A stretch of 64,000 nt of DNA from Cognatundibacterium squillarum (GCF_014652435.1 NZ_BMYU01000003.1:62001-126000); one strand, 5' to 3'; numbered from the stretch's first letter, positions 8,577 to 17,278 are shown. Notes: generated by a model not told the origin, from the letters alone. Numbers and translations are program-made.

Positions 8577-9728
8577 TCAGTACACGCGCTGACCACTGCG
8601 CCAGACACCGAGCACGACCGGAATACCGTCGTGCACCCGCACGCGCAGGAAGTCGGCACGCAGGCCGGTGGCGATTTGTCCGCGGTCATCCAGTGCGATC
8701 GCGGCTGCCGGTGTTGCGCTGACGGTGGCAATTGCTTCCGGCAGTGAGTAACCGTATTGCTGCAGCATGAACGCTGCCTGCAGCAGACTGGCTGGCACAT
8801 AGTCGGATGAAAACATATCCAGCAAACCTTCGCGCGCCAGCTCTGCCGCGGACACATTGCCGGAATGCGAACCGCCGCGCACACAGTTCGGCGCACCCAT
8901 CACCACGGCCAGTCCGTGTTCGCGGGCGGCGCGGGCGGCGGCGATAGTGGTCGGAAATTCGCTGATGCACACACCATCCGCCACACCTTCCAGCACATGC
9001 TCCGGCGTGGTGTCATCGTGGCTGGCCAGCGGCAGATTGCGTCCGTCGCGGCCGCACATCGCGACCGCCAGACGACGGTTTTCCGCCACATGACGCTGCT
9101 GCCGTTCTGCCAGCACCGCCAGCATCTGATCGACTTTTTCATGGCTCCAGCCGCGCTTGCCGGTGACGTAAGTGCGGTAGTGATCGATATCGCTCCACTG
9201 ACGCTGACCGGGTGTGTGGTCCATCAGCGACACCAGCGCCAGCCGTTCATCCAGCATAAATGGTGCGAGTAAGCCGGGCAGGTCAGGCTCAGCAAGTTCG
9301 AGGCGTAAATGCAGTAAATGTTCTGCGCGCAGCAAACCGGCGGCGGCAGCGCTGGCCAGTCCCTGCGCACAGGGTTGCAGCGACTGATTGCGCAGGCTGT
9401 CGGGATCGATGTCGCCAACCGATAAGGCATCGAGCACGGTGGTGATACCGGCGGCAATCACTTGCGCATCATGCGCGATGATGGCGGGCAGCACCGGCCA
9501 GTTGACCTTGGGGCGCGGCATCAGGTGTTTTTCCAGATTGTCGGTATGGATTTCGACCAGACCGGGAATCAGGTAATCGCTTTCCCAGTCTTCGCCCGTA
9601 GTACCGCTGTTGCCGGTATCCACGCTACTGATGCGGCCGTGGCTGGTGCTGAGTGAACCGCTGAGAACCTGGTTGTGCAGAACCAGTCTGGCATTACGAA
9701 TAAAAACAGGAGCAGATAAATTCTTCAC
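8577..9728 (-). CDS. phnM: Alpha-D-ribose 1-methylphosphonate 5-triphosphate diphosphatase PhnM
   Basis: PhnM is the amidohydrolase that removes pyrophosphate from ribose 1-methylphosphonate 5-triphosphate in the C-P lyase pathway. The 383-residue protein has the characteristic metal site GLVEIHTDNLEKH (H61, D63), 'ASHDDTTPEHV' in the middle and 'MGAPNCVRGGSHSGN' late in the sequence, all hallmarks of PhnM. It ends with an RVHDGIPVVLGVWRSGQRVY-type amidohydrolase tail. No phnG-L genes are present nearby. The only possible pathway partner in sight is the DUF1045 gene 1.3 kb away on the opposite strand. Identity is firm. Whether a full C-P lyase exists in this genome cannot be told from the window. 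Confidence 0.9.
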   Translation of the reverse strand: MKNLSAPVFIRNARLVLHNQVLSGSLSTSHGRISSVDTGNSGTTGEDWESDYLIPGLVEIHTDNLEKHLMPRPKVNWPVLPAIIAHDAQVIAAGITTVLDALSVGDIDPDSLRNQSLQPCAQGLASAAAAGLLRAEHLLHLRLELAEPDLPGLLAPFMLDERLALVSLMDHTPGQRQWSDIDHYRTYVTGKRGWSHEKVDQMLAVLAERQQRHVAENRRLAVAMCGRDGRNLPLASHDDTTPEHVLEGVADGVCISEFPTTIAAARAAREHGLAVVMGAPNCVRGGSHSGNVSAAELAREGLLDMFSSDYVPASLLQAAFMLQQYGYSLPEAIATVSATPAAAIALDDRGQIATGLRADFLRVRVHDGIPVVLGVWRSGQRVY

Positions 9729-10111
9729 AGCAACAATCCCGACATTTCCGGTGATTCACAACCTTATCATGATTTGCGGCAACACAGCATCCACATTCAG
9801 GAAAAAGGCACAATACGAACAAATTGTAACATTTTAATAATTGGCAAAAATGTATTCTAGGAGATCACCCTCCGGTTTGCATAGAGCAAGCACAAAATTT
9901 TTTCTGACTGAAACCTGATTTTTCGATGCAATCTTCTCCACCAGGCTTGTTACATTAAATGATATTCGCATAAAGACGCGGACACGGATGCAACATTCCG
10001 GCCATGTTTGCTGCGATATCAGGGCTGGCTGCGGTAACGCAGTTGCCCGGGTCTGAAGAAAGCTGCATCATCAAATCACCCTGCTTACCATTTGATACGG
10101 ACCACTGACCC
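9729..10111. other. AT-rich divergent intergenic region, 383 bp
   Basis: Separates divergent phnM and the amino-acid binding-protein gene. It is clearly more AT-rich than the flanking genes and must carry both promoters. A weak candidate for the rightward one is TTGTTA at 9947 with ATAAAG at 9970. I see no gene, convincing operator or terminator in it. Confidence 0.4.
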
Positions 10112-10993
10112 ATGAAACATCTGACGAGTGCCCTCACAGTAATTGGCCTGCTGGCTTGCGGACATGCAGCCGCGGAAGACACGCTGGCAAAAATCCGCCG
10201 CACCGAAACCCTGCAGATCGGTGTGCGCGAAACGCCGCCGTTTGCCTTTACCGATGCGAATAAACAAGCCACCGGATATGCGGTGGAATTGTGTCAGCGC
10301 ATTGCGGACGGTATCCGCAAAGAGCTGAAACTGCCGGGCATGAAAATTCAGTATGTACCGATTGATTCCGTGACACGTTTCAGTGCGCTGGTTGAAAACA
10401 AAATTGATATCGAATGCGGCAGCACGACCAACAATGCAGAACGCCGTCAGAAATACGGCTTCACGATTCCGCATTTTTTCTCGTCTGTGAAAGCGCTGGT
10501 GCGCACCGACAGCGGCATCCGCAACTGGGGCCAAATGCGTGAAAAAACCGTGGTCACCACACGCGGCACAACTACTGTGCAATTGCTGAATTCGAAAAAC
10601 GAAATCAGCGCGCTGCGTATGAAGCTGACCGAAAGCGCCAGCGATCAGGAATCTTTCCGTATGGTCGAAGAGAAAAAAGCCGATGCGTTTCCGATGGATG
10701 ATGTGCTGCTGTACAGCCTGAAAGCGGAAAGTAAAAATCCGGCCGATTTCCAGATCATCGGCGAACCATTATCGGTGGAACCGTATTCCATCATGTTCCG
10801 CAAGGGCGACCCTGCGTTCAAAAAAATCGTCGATGCGGAAATGCTGAAGCTGGTGCATGACGGCGATATTTATAAAATTTACGACCGCTGGTTTATGAAA
10901 CCGATCCCGCCGAAAAATGCGAATCTGAAAATGCCGATGAGCTTTTTGCTGCGCGATTCGCTGCGTTTCCCCAGCGACCAGTTAGGAGATTAA
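10112..10993 (+). CDS. Polar amino-acid ABC transporter substrate-binding protein (GltI-like)
   Basis: A 293-residue periplasmic protein. The signal peptide is MKHLTSALTVIGLLACGHAA, cut near AAAEDT. The mature part starts 'LAKIRRTETLQIGVRETPPF' and has 'ATGYAVELCQRIADGI' and 'IDIECGSTTNNAERR', the SBP_bac_3 pattern of the glutamate/aspartate GltI subgroup, including the Cys in IDIECG. The close of the domain, 'IYDRWFMKPIPPKNANL', is also GltI-like. No permease genes follow; instead the DUF1045 gene starts three bases after its stop, with the stop context providing that gene's ribosome site. This link to a phosphonate gene is unexpected and makes the true ligand uncertain. Confidence 0.85.
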   Translation: MKHLTSALTVIGLLACGHAAAEDTLAKIRRTETLQIGVRETPPFAFTDANKQATGYAVELCQRIADGIRKELKLPGMKIQYVPIDSVTRFSALVENKIDIECGSTTNNAERRQKYGFTIPHFFSSVKALVRTDSGIRNWGQMREKTVVTTRGTTTVQLLNSKNEISALRMKLTESASDQESFRMVEEKKADAFPMDDVLLYSLKAESKNPADFQIIGEPLSVEPYSIMFRKGDPAFKKIVDAEMLKLVHDGDIYKIYDRWFMKPIPPKNANLKMPMSFLLRDSLRFPSDQLGD

Positions 10994-10996
10994 TTC

Positions 10997-11686
10997 TTGA
11001 GCATACGTTACGCCCTGTATTTTGCGCCGGAGCCACACAGTCTGTGGTGGGATGCCGGTTGCCGCTGGCTGGGGCGTGACCCGCTGACCACCGCAGAATT
11101 GCCGCAGGTGCGTTTGCCGGATGTGCATCCGCGCGTTCTGCACACCTTAACCCGCGATGCCCGCCGTTACGGTTTTCATGCAACACTGAAAGCGCCGTTC
11201 CGGCTGGCGGACGGGCACAGTCTGAGCACGCTGGAAAATCTGCTGCAGCAATTCACTGCGCAGCGCGCGCAGGTAACCATTCCGTCGCCGCGCGTCAGTC
11301 TGCTGCGTCAGTTTCTGGCGATACTGCCGGGCGAACCGCAGGATGAAATCAACCGGCTGGCGATGGATTGCGTGCGGGAATTCGATCATTTGCGCGCGCC
11401 GCTGACACCGGATGAGCTGGCACGCCGCCAGCGCCAGCAACTCAGTGCGCGCCAGTTGCGGCTGTTATCGCACTGGGGTTATCCGTACACCGAAGAAGAG
11501 TATCAGTTTCACATCACGCTCAGCGACAGCCTGCACAATACCGATTCTGCCGATGCCATCGTCGCCGCGGCACAGCGCTTCTTTGCGATCAGCGAACCGC
11601 TGGTGATCCGCAGTATTGCGCTGTTCACCGAAGCCGAACCGGGTGCGGATTTCATGCTGCACCGGCATTTCCGTTTCGGTGTCTGA
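10997..11686 (+). CDS. DUF1045 phosphonate-metabolism protein, 2H phosphoesterase-like
   Basis: A 229-residue protein matching the DUF1045 'putative phosphonate metabolism protein' family, which normally sits in C-P lyase operons. It carries two H.T motifs, HATLKAPF (H61) and HITLS (near residue 172), as in 2H phosphoesterases such as ligT-type cyclic phosphodiesterases. The opening 'RYALYFAPEPHSLWWDAGCRWLGRD' is typical. The start is TTG at 10997 behind TTAGGAGAT, three bases after the previous stop, so the pair is translationally linked. Function is inferred: possibly opening a cyclic ribose phosphate. Enzymatic role within phosphonate use is unproven for the family. Confidence 0.85.
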   Translation: MSIRYALYFAPEPHSLWWDAGCRWLGRDPLTTAELPQVRLPDVHPRVLHTLTRDARRYGFHATLKAPFRLADGHSLSTLENLLQQFTAQRAQVTIPSPRVSLLRQFLAILPGEPQDEINRLAMDCVREFDHLRAPLTPDELARRQRQQLSARQLRLLSHWGYPYTEEEYQFHITLSDSLHNTDSADAIVAAAQRFFAISEPLVIRSIALFTEAEPGADFMLHRHFRFGV

Positions 11687-11743
11687 AGCCTGCCACCGGC
11701 TGTGCGACAATGCCGGCCTGTTTCCTTTTGCTGAACCTGCTCA

Positions 11744-12475
11744 ATGTCTGTCCTGCCTGCCTCTTCTGCTGACCAGCCTGATCTGGTGCTGATCCCCGGT
11801 TTCATGTGTGATGATCGCCTGTGGCAATGCGTGCTGCCTGCGCTGCAAAGCATGGGTCGTGTGCATTGCATGCCTGCGCATCAGCATGACAGTATCGAAG
11901 CCTGCGCCGCCGCAGTGGCTGAAAAAATACCGGATAACGCGGTGGTGATTGGCTTTTCGCTGGGCGGCTATGTCGCCCGTCATCTGGCAGCACACTGGCC
12001 GCAGAAAGTGCAGCGGCTGTTCTTACTGAACTCCTCGGCGCGAGCCACCACTGACGAAGAAATCGCCCGCGCACAGCAGCAACTGAAAGCACTGGAAGTC
12101 TATCCTTACCGCGGCCAGACCCGCACCGCCCTGCTGCGCGCACTGCATCCGCAGCGGCCCGATTCACGCTGGATTGACTGCATGCTGGCGATGTCGGTCG
12201 ATCTGGGAATTACCACTTTCCGTCAGCAAATGACGATCGTACGCGCTGATGGTCACGCCGAACTGGCGGCGCTGCGCTGTCCGGTACACATCATCGCCAG
12301 TGCTGATGATCAGATGCGTAGCCTGCAGGAAGCCGAACGCATGGCAGCGGCCGCCAGCGGCAGCACGCTGGATGTGCTGGCAGACTGCGGCCATATGTCC
12401 GTCTTCGAACAGCCGGAACAAGTCATCCGTTTGCTGCAATACCACCTGACAACACTGCCTGCAGGCAAGTTTTAA
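11744..12475 (+). CDS. Alpha/beta-fold hydrolase
   Basis: A 243-residue single-domain alpha/beta hydrolase. It opens with 'LVLIPGFMCDDRLW', has the nucleophile elbow GFSLGG (Ser near residue 72) in 'VVIGFSLGGYVARHLA', an acid in the 'IIASADDQM' strand, and the catalytic His in 'LADCGHMSVFEQPEQV'. The triad is therefore complete. It lies 57 bp after the DUF1045 gene and is followed by its own terminator, so it may be the last gene of the same unit. No signal peptide; cytoplasmic. Substrate unknown. Confidence 0.85.
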   Translation: MSVLPASSADQPDLVLIPGFMCDDRLWQCVLPALQSMGRVHCMPAHQHDSIEACAAAVAEKIPDNAVVIGFSLGGYVARHLAAHWPQKVQRLFLLNSSARATTDEEIARAQQQLKALEVYPYRGQTRTALLRALHPQRPDSRWIDCMLAMSVDLGITTFRQQMTIVRADGHAELAALRCPVHIIASADDQMRSLQEAERMAAAASGSTLDVLADCGHMSVFEQPEQVIRLLQYHLTTLPAGKF

Positions 12476-12483
12476 GCCCTCAG

Positions 12484-12506
12484 AATACCCCACGGGGGTA
12501 TTTTTA
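12484..12506 (+). terminator. Rho-independent terminator
   Basis: AATACCCC-acg-GGGGTATT followed by T residues, 8 bp after the alpha/beta hydrolase stop. Confidence 0.85.
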
Positions 12507-12621
12507 AAGCCCCTTATTTCATGCCGACAACAAGGCGATTTTCGCCTATACCCCCCTGTTTTTCCAAAAAACAGCCGACATCAGCAATGTTGTAAAAAAT
12601 TTACGAAATGTAGACACTTTG

Positions 12622-12653
12622 ATATTGAATTGTAGTTATCAATAGTTCAATAT
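12622..12653. promoter_or_regulatory. Inverted repeat, possible operator upstream of the DUF2726 gene
   Basis: ATATTGAA and TTCAATAT are perfect inverted repeats separated by 16 bases, centred about 57 bp before the ATG at 12695, in an AT-rich stretch that probably holds the promoter. No matching regulator is known to me. Confidence 0.4.
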
Positions 12654-12694
12654 TATGTATGTTGCATTTTTTATATTTTTCCGGAGCAAACACC

Positions 12695-13249
12695 ATGCGC
12701 TATCTTGCTTTTGTTCTGACCGTGATTTTCCTGATCTGGTTTGCCCATCGTCTGTTTAATGTCCGCCCTGCGCCCAAATCCCAAACGGAGCCGCAGGGTC
12801 CGTGGCCGTTTTATGCGCGCCATCCGCTGAACGCCGCGGAACAAGTGCTGTATCACCGCCTGAGCATGGCGCTGCCTGAATACATCATCCTCGCGCAGGT
12901 ACCGCTGACCCGCGTCATGGGTGTCAGCAAAGGACACAGTTTTTTTGAATGGCAGCCGCGTATCCGCGATCTGCAGCTGGACTTTCTGATCTGCCGTAAA
13001 GATTTTTCCGTGGTCGCCGCCGTTGAGCTGGATGAAGATAATCAGCAGGGTCTGGTGCGTCAGGCAGTGGACGAGCGCATCACCCGCGTTTGCCGCGATG
13101 CAGAGCTGCGCTTAATCCGCTGGCACACCCGCCTGATGCCGGATGAGCTGGCGATCCGCGCCGCGTTCAGCGAGCCAGTGTTGTCCCGTCCCGCTGACCC
13201 GCATGTGCTGGATCAGGAATTTGAAGATATGGTGGCGAAGGCGCAGTAA
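12695..13249 (+). CDS. Membrane-anchored DUF2726 protein
   Basis: A 184-residue protein starting MRYLAFVLTVIFLIWFAHRL, a single N-terminal transmembrane anchor, followed by a cytoplasmic DUF2726 domain. That domain shows the family pattern 'LNAAEQVLYHRLSMALPEYIILAQVPL', 'LDFLICRKDFSVVAAVELDE' and a closing 'LRLIRWHTRLMPDELAIRAAF'. The D-x(n)-E arrangement (LDFLICR...AVELDE) resembles nuclease-related folds; a nucleic-acid role is family inference only. The ATG at 12695 follows CCGGAGC at proper distance; twelve further codons upstream are open but unsupported. A 32-bp inverted repeat precedes it. Monocistronic. Confidence 0.75.
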   Translation: MRYLAFVLTVIFLIWFAHRLFNVRPAPKSQTEPQGPWPFYARHPLNAAEQVLYHRLSMALPEYIILAQVPLTRVMGVSKGHSFFEWQPRIRDLQLDFLICRKDFSVVAAVELDEDNQQGLVRQAVDERITRVCRDAELRLIRWHTRLMPDELAIRAAFSEPVLSRPADPHVLDQEFEDMVAKAQ

Positions 13250-13271
13250 GCGCCACGCCATGTCGTGTGCT

Positions 13272-13289
13272 GGCCGGAAGAGTCCGGCC
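13272..13289. other. GC hairpin between convergent genes
   Basis: GGCCGGA-agag-TCCGGCC, a 7-bp perfect stem directly between the DUF2726 stop and the stop of the RcnB-like gene. It has no T tract, so termination is uncertain. Confidence 0.35.
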
Positions 13290-13781
13290 TCAGCGCAGCA
13301 AGTCCTCAACCGCATCAATCACCATACGGGTGGCGGTTGCAATAATCAGCACATCGCCGGCAATCGTGACATAGCGATGGCCAGCCGGCAGCGGTGCCAG
13401 ACGGCGATAAATATCCGGTGGTAATTCGTTGTAACGCAGATCGCCCGGCAGTGCCTGACCGCGCTGCCATTTTTTCAGTTGTCCCGGCGGCATACACTGC
13501 GCATTCTTTTTCGCCAGTCCCGGCGGACAATGGCCAGCGCGTTGCTGTGACTGATAGTAATCGCTGAGAATCTGGCGGTCGTGGCTGCTGAAACTCAGGC
13601 TGATATTCAGTTGCGCATCGCCGCTACGGTAATCCTGCCGCCCCGCATCCTGTTGCTGCGCCTGTTCGCCTTTGCCACGGCCATGCTTACCAGCCCATTC
13701 CGGTTTATCTGCCAGCGCACTCTGGCTCAGCAAACCGGCCAGACTCAGCGCGGCAATGATGATATTTCTTTCTGTTTTCAT
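13290..13781 (-). CDS. RcnB/CigR-like secreted protein
   Basis: A 163-residue exported protein. The signal peptide MKTERNIIIAALSLAGLLSQ ends near SALADKP. A charged Gln/Gly-rich linker follows, then 'GHCPPGLAKKNAQCMPPGQLKKW', 'LPGDLRYNELPPDIYRRL' and 'RYVTIAGDVLIIATATRMVIDAV'. The repeated PPG elements and the final 'Y....GDVLII...T..V.D.V' are the pattern of RcnB/anti-virulence regulator CigR-type periplasmic proteins. The ATG at 13781 follows GGGAGACTGCT. It lies 58 bp after the CoA-transferase gene and may be co-transcribed. Function in this family is not well defined (nickel/cobalt homeostasis for E. coli RcnB). Confidence 0.7.
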   Translation of the reverse strand: MKTERNIIIAALSLAGLLSQSALADKPEWAGKHGRGKGEQAQQQDAGRQDYRSGDAQLNISLSFSSHDRQILSDYYQSQQRAGHCPPGLAKKNAQCMPPGQLKKWQRGQALPGDLRYNELPPDIYRRLAPLPAGHRYVTIAGDVLIIATATRMVIDAVEDLLR

Positions 13782-13839
13782 AGCAGTCTCCCGTGTGATA
13801 TATGCCTGCAATCTTTAAGGATAGCGCAAAACTACAGCT

Positions 13840-15234
13840 TCACCACCAGACCGGCGGATGGGTAGCAGCAGGCACTGCCGGCAGGCTGAAATATGGCATA
13901 CAGGCAGACATTTGCTCCGCCGGTCGCAATGCGGTCAGCGTACCGAAACCGGATGCTTCCTGTTGCAGCCAGTCAGCGCTTTCCGCTTCGCTCAGTTCAC
14001 GACCTGTGATTTGTTCAGAAACTCCCAGCCGCGTCAGATAAGCACCGGTTTGCGCCAGCGATACCTGTATCTGCCAGTTACCGCCCTCTTCCGCACGGCG
14101 CTGCAGCGCACGCATAATCGCAAATGCGGCCAGATAGCCGGTTGCATGATCAAGTGCCTGACACGGCAGTTTGCCCGGCATCTGCAAAGAATCGCCGCTG
14201 CCTTCGGTGCAGGCAATGCCGGTTGCCGACTGCACCAGACTGTCGTAACCACGCCGCGTTGCCCACGGGCCCTGTTGTCCGTAGGCACTCAGACTTAACT
14301 GAATCAGCCCCGGATAACGTTCTGCCAGCGCTTGTTCTGATAAACCAAACGCCGCCAGCGCACCGGGACGGTATGCTTGTATCAGTACATCCGCCTGCGA
14401 AAGCAACTGATGAAACTGTGCCAGTTGCGCCGCATCGCGTAAATCCAGCTGGGTATTGCGTTTGCCGCGACCTGTATCCATCACCAGCGCCGGAATATTC
14501 GGTAAATGCGCAGCACCGACTGCCAGTACATCGGCCCCGTGCTGCGCCAGTGTACGCGCTGCTACCGGTGCAGCAATCACCCGCGACAAATCCAGCACCC
14601 GCACACCCTGCAAAGGCCGCGCAGCAGCTGTCCACGGACGCGGTGGCGCATCACCGCTGCGCTGCAAATGAAATAAGGACTGCGCCGCAATCGCCGCTGC
14701 CTGCGGATGCGATTGCCATTCAGCAGGCGTACGGATCAGCGAAGCACACAGGCCACGTTCGGATAAGGCTTCGGTCAGACTGGCTGCGCTATGTTCACGG
14801 ATCGCAGCAGCGACCGCATCGCGGCTGTCTGCACAACCCAGATGCTGCAGCACGCCCTGTAAATGATGAGGAAAATTGGTATGCAGTTGCAGCCAGCGCT
14901 GATCGCCAGCCTGATAGTAGCCGGATACCGGGCTCCAGGGTTCCGGTGGCATACCGCCATTCAGACGCAGATAACGTTCGCTGCGAAACACCGCCAGCGC
15001 ATGACGCTGGTTCACCGACACGGTTTGCTGCACGCCGCCGCGTGCTGCAAAAATCTGCTGCGCCGCCAGCGCTTGTGCTGCAATGCTGGCGGATGCCAGT
15101 GCACCGACCTGATAACGCGATGGCAATTGCTCTGCATCACCGGTGAAATGTACGACGGGCAGGCTGGCAGCGTCCGCACCGCTGAGTTGCCACCAGTCCT
15201 GAACGATTTGCTGCGCTGTCAGTGCCATGCTCAA
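13840..15234 (-). CDS. CaiB/BaiF family III CoA transferase
   Basis: A 464-residue class III CoA transferase. The core motifs are 'PLQGVRVLDLSRVIAAPVAARTLAQHGADVL', 'DTGRGKRNTQLDLRD', 'DVLIQAYRPGALAAFGLS' and 'RGYDSLVQSATGIA', where the Asp of RGYDSL is the expected catalytic residue that carries the CoA thioester. The first roughly 200 residues look like a degenerate partial CaiB half fused ahead of the core, as in some family members. It follows the alpha/beta hydrolase gene by 18 bp on the same strand and was probably co-transcribed with it. Substrate unknown; a role in acyl-CoA breakdown is inferred from the neighbouring hydrolase. Confidence 0.85.
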   Translation of the reverse strand: MSMALTAQQIVQDWWQLSGADAASLPVVHFTGDAEQLPSRYQVGALASASIAAQALAAQQIFAARGGVQQTVSVNQRHALAVFRSERYLRLNGGMPPEPWSPVSGYYQAGDQRWLQLHTNFPHHLQGVLQHLGCADSRDAVAAAIREHSAASLTEALSERGLCASLIRTPAEWQSHPQAAAIAAQSLFHLQRSGDAPPRPWTAAARPLQGVRVLDLSRVIAAPVAARTLAQHGADVLAVGAAHLPNIPALVMDTGRGKRNTQLDLRDAAQLAQFHQLLSQADVLIQAYRPGALAAFGLSEQALAERYPGLIQLSLSAYGQQGPWATRRGYDSLVQSATGIACTEGSGDSLQMPGKLPCQALDHATGYLAAFAIMRALQRRAEEGGNWQIQVSLAQTGAYLTRLGVSEQITGRELSEAESADWLQQEASGFGTLTALRPAEQMSACMPYFSLPAVPAATHPPVWW

Positions 15235-15252
15235 CGCTCCGGAAAATCAGGT

Positions 15253-16200
15253 TTACTGAATAAATATCTTTACAGCTGCCAGTGTCACAACAGGATTTTC
15301 TTCCTGCGGTACATGACCGAGTTCATCAAACATAATCAGTTTAGAACCGGCGATATCCTGATGAAAATGTTCTGCATATTCAGGCGGAATCAGCTTGTCT
15401 TTACCGCCCCATAAAATCAGTGTCGGCACGCGTACTTCTTTGATCAGTGCAGCTTGTTCACCCGCCTGCAACTGGCGCAGACGCTTGCGCAATGCAGCGC
15501 GGTTACCGGCGCGTACTGTCATCGCGGTATAACGTTCTATCAGTTCCGGCGTGACTTTTTCAGGATTACCGTAGACATCACGCACACTGTCTTCCATCGT
15601 GCTTTTGGGCAGTAAAAAATCCATCGGCCATGCAAGGATAGGAATCCGTGCAATCTGAAATCCGACCGGAACCGATTGCGGTTTGAAATCGTAACCGGAT
15701 GCATCCAGCAAAATCAGTTTTTCCACGCGTTGCGGCATGTCAGCCGCGAAGCGCCATGCGATTTCACCGCCCAGAGAATTACCGGCGATGATGGCTTTTT
15801 TCACGCCCAGTGTATCCATCAGGCTTTGCACAAACCGCAGATAAGCCGCGATGCTGTAATCATTATCCGGTGCCGGTCCGGTCAGCCCGAAACCGGGCAA
15901 ATCAAAACTGATGACGCGGTGATCTTTCTTCAGATCTTTGGCCCAGCGCTCCCAGGTGTGCAAACTGGACGAGGTGCCGTGTATCAGCAGCACAGGAACC
16001 GGATCCTGCGCCCAGCCTTCATCACGCACATGCACCTGCATACCATTCACGCTGACAAAGCGCGACGGCGCAGCCGCCCAGCGATCCTGTAACTTTTGTA
16101 CCGGCTGATCCGGCGCCCAGTTCATCGCCACCACTACCGTTACCGCCAGCACTGCCAGCGCCAGCAAACTCCACATCACCATTCGGGAACGTTCACGCAT
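15253..16200 (-). CDS. Membrane-anchored alpha/beta hydrolase
   Basis: A 315-residue protein. The N-terminus, MRERSRMVMWSLLALAVLAV onward, is a signal anchor, so the catalytic domain is probably periplasmic. The domain begins 'VPVLLIHGTSSSLHTWERW' (HG oxyanion motif), continues 'VISFDLPGFGLTGP', has the elbow AGNSLGGEIA with the nucleophilic Ser, an acid in 'LILWGGKDKLIPPEY' and the His in 'FDELGHVPQEENP'. The triad is complete. First gene of the likely unit with the family III CoA transferase 18 bp downstream. Substrate unknown, possibly an ester. Confidence 0.85.
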   Translation of the reverse strand: MRERSRMVMWSLLALAVLAVTVVVAMNWAPDQPVQKLQDRWAAAPSRFVSVNGMQVHVRDEGWAQDPVPVLLIHGTSSSLHTWERWAKDLKKDHRVISFDLPGFGLTGPAPDNDYSIAAYLRFVQSLMDTLGVKKAIIAGNSLGGEIAWRFAADMPQRVEKLILLDASGYDFKPQSVPVGFQIARIPILAWPMDFLLPKSTMEDSVRDVYGNPEKVTPELIERYTAMTVRAGNRAALRKRLRQLQAGEQAALIKEVRVPTLILWGGKDKLIPPEYAEHFHQDIAGSKLIMFDELGHVPQEENPVVTLAAVKIFIQ

Positions 16201-16425
16201 AACACCTTACCGATTACAGACTGTGCTGCAATCAACGATCTGTCAAAACAGCTATTGTCCCATGTCAGCGCAACAAACAACAGTGGCAGGCATTTCCTGC
16301 AGGAAAGTATGTATCAGGGCGCTGCGCTGCTGTTCGCAACATCCGAAACGAACGCTTACATTTTTCTGATTGCCCGCCAGACGCACTCTGATTATCTTGT
16401 GCGGTTTTCTGTTACCCGCTTTTGT

Positions 16426-16980
16426 ATGGATGCCGTCTTGCGAAAAAACCGTTTCCTGATCCGTCGTCAGGTCAGCCTGCCATGGGCCGGCCAGCACTTT
16501 GACGTGCTTGATCCGGATACCACGCAACCGGTAATGGAATGCCGTGAACAACGTGGCAGCTGGTTGCGCAGAATCGCGCAATGGCTGGACTGGTCTGCGG
16601 GGATGCCGGGGCCGGTGGAATGCAGTACGCCGGAGGGGAAAGTTGTTTTAAAAATCCGCAAGCACTTTTCGCTGATGTCACATTGCCTGTCATTTGAAAA
16701 TGCTTACGGCTGCGTGCTGGGGAAGGCAGTCTGGTCGCGCCATGCATCCGACAGTCAGGTGACCGTCACAGACGCGCATGGCCGCTGTCTGGGTATGCTG
16801 GTGCGTGCTGACAAAGGCTGGCATTACCTGAGCAATGGTCAGCAGAGTGCTGCCAGTCTGTCGGTGTATCAGCCGAGAGCTCAGTTGCTGGATATTGATC
16901 CGGGACTGGCACCGGAAGCGCTGGTCAGGCCGCTGATTCTGGGCGTGATGCTCGGCACCTCAGCTTACTCGCCGGAGTAA
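16426..16980 (+). CDS. Phospholipid scramblase/LURP-one-related protein
   Basis: From the ATG at 16426 the protein (184 residues) starts 'MDAVLRKNRFLIRRQVSLPW' and continues 'FDVLDPDTTQPVMECREQ', the typical opening of bacterial LURP-one-related/phospholipid scramblase-like proteins (N-x-(Y/F)-L-(V/I)-R-x-x-V...D-(I/V)-x-D-P). Alternating strands such as 'VVLKIRKHFS' and 'ITVTDAHGRCLG'-like repeats fit the Tubby-like barrel fold. The frame is open back to 16096, overlapping the hydrolase on the other strand, but that part looks like non-coding sequence; ATG 16309 behind AGGAAAG is an alternative. No transmembrane helix. Function unknown. Confidence 0.65.
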   Translation: MDAVLRKNRFLIRRQVSLPWAGQHFDVLDPDTTQPVMECREQRGSWLRRIAQWLDWSAGMPGPVECSTPEGKVVLKIRKHFSLMSHCLSFENAYGCVLGKAVWSRHASDSQVTVTDAHGRCLGMLVRADKGWHYLSNGQQSAASLSVYQPRAQLLDIDPGLAPEALVRPLILGVMLGTSAYSPE

Positions 16981-17002
16981 GCTGACTACGCGGATCTCCG
17001 CT

Positions 17003-17233
17003 TTATTTCCGTGCCGGTTCGGACGAAGGCGGCGTACCGTACTGTGGTTTTTTCTTTCTGTCCTGACCATTCGGCCGCACATTCACCACTTTGCCTTTGC
17101 CCTTACACGGTTTATCGGACCAGACCTGACGGCCATCCACTTCACAGCGGAACACCGGCACTTGTGCCTGTGCTGTGTCCGCAATCCAGAGTAATCCTGC
17201 CAGTGCAAGACCGGCTGCAGCGATGCATTTCAT
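17003..17233 (-). CDS. Small secreted DUF4124-like protein
   Basis: A 76-residue protein with a signal peptide (MKCIAAAGLALAGLLWIADT, cleavage near AQAQ). The mature part 'VFRCEVDGRQVWSDKPCKG' resembles the start of the DUF4124 domain (Y/FRC...G...YSD.PC), followed by a short basic tail. Two cysteines could form a disulphide in the periplasm. CAGGATTACT provides a ribosome site. It is separated by 45 bp from the acetyl-CoA hydrolase gene end on the same strand. Function unknown. Confidence 0.7.
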   Translation of the reverse strand: MKCIAAAGLALAGLLWIADTAQAQVPVFRCEVDGRQVWSDKPCKGKGKVVNVRPNGQDRKKKPQYGTPPSSEPARK

Positions 17234-17278
17234 AGTAATCCTGATGTCGTGGTCAGCCCACAGGATACTGCAAGCGCA

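Noticed and set aside
14124-15146. 340-codon open frame opposite the CoA transferase
   Set aside because: Antisense to clear CaiB motifs; the product is Pro/Arg/Ala-rich without any recognisable pattern.
16096-16425. N-terminal extension of the scramblase-like protein
   Set aside because: The extra 110 residues overlap the hydrolase N-terminus on the other strand and look non-coding; the family start fits 16426.
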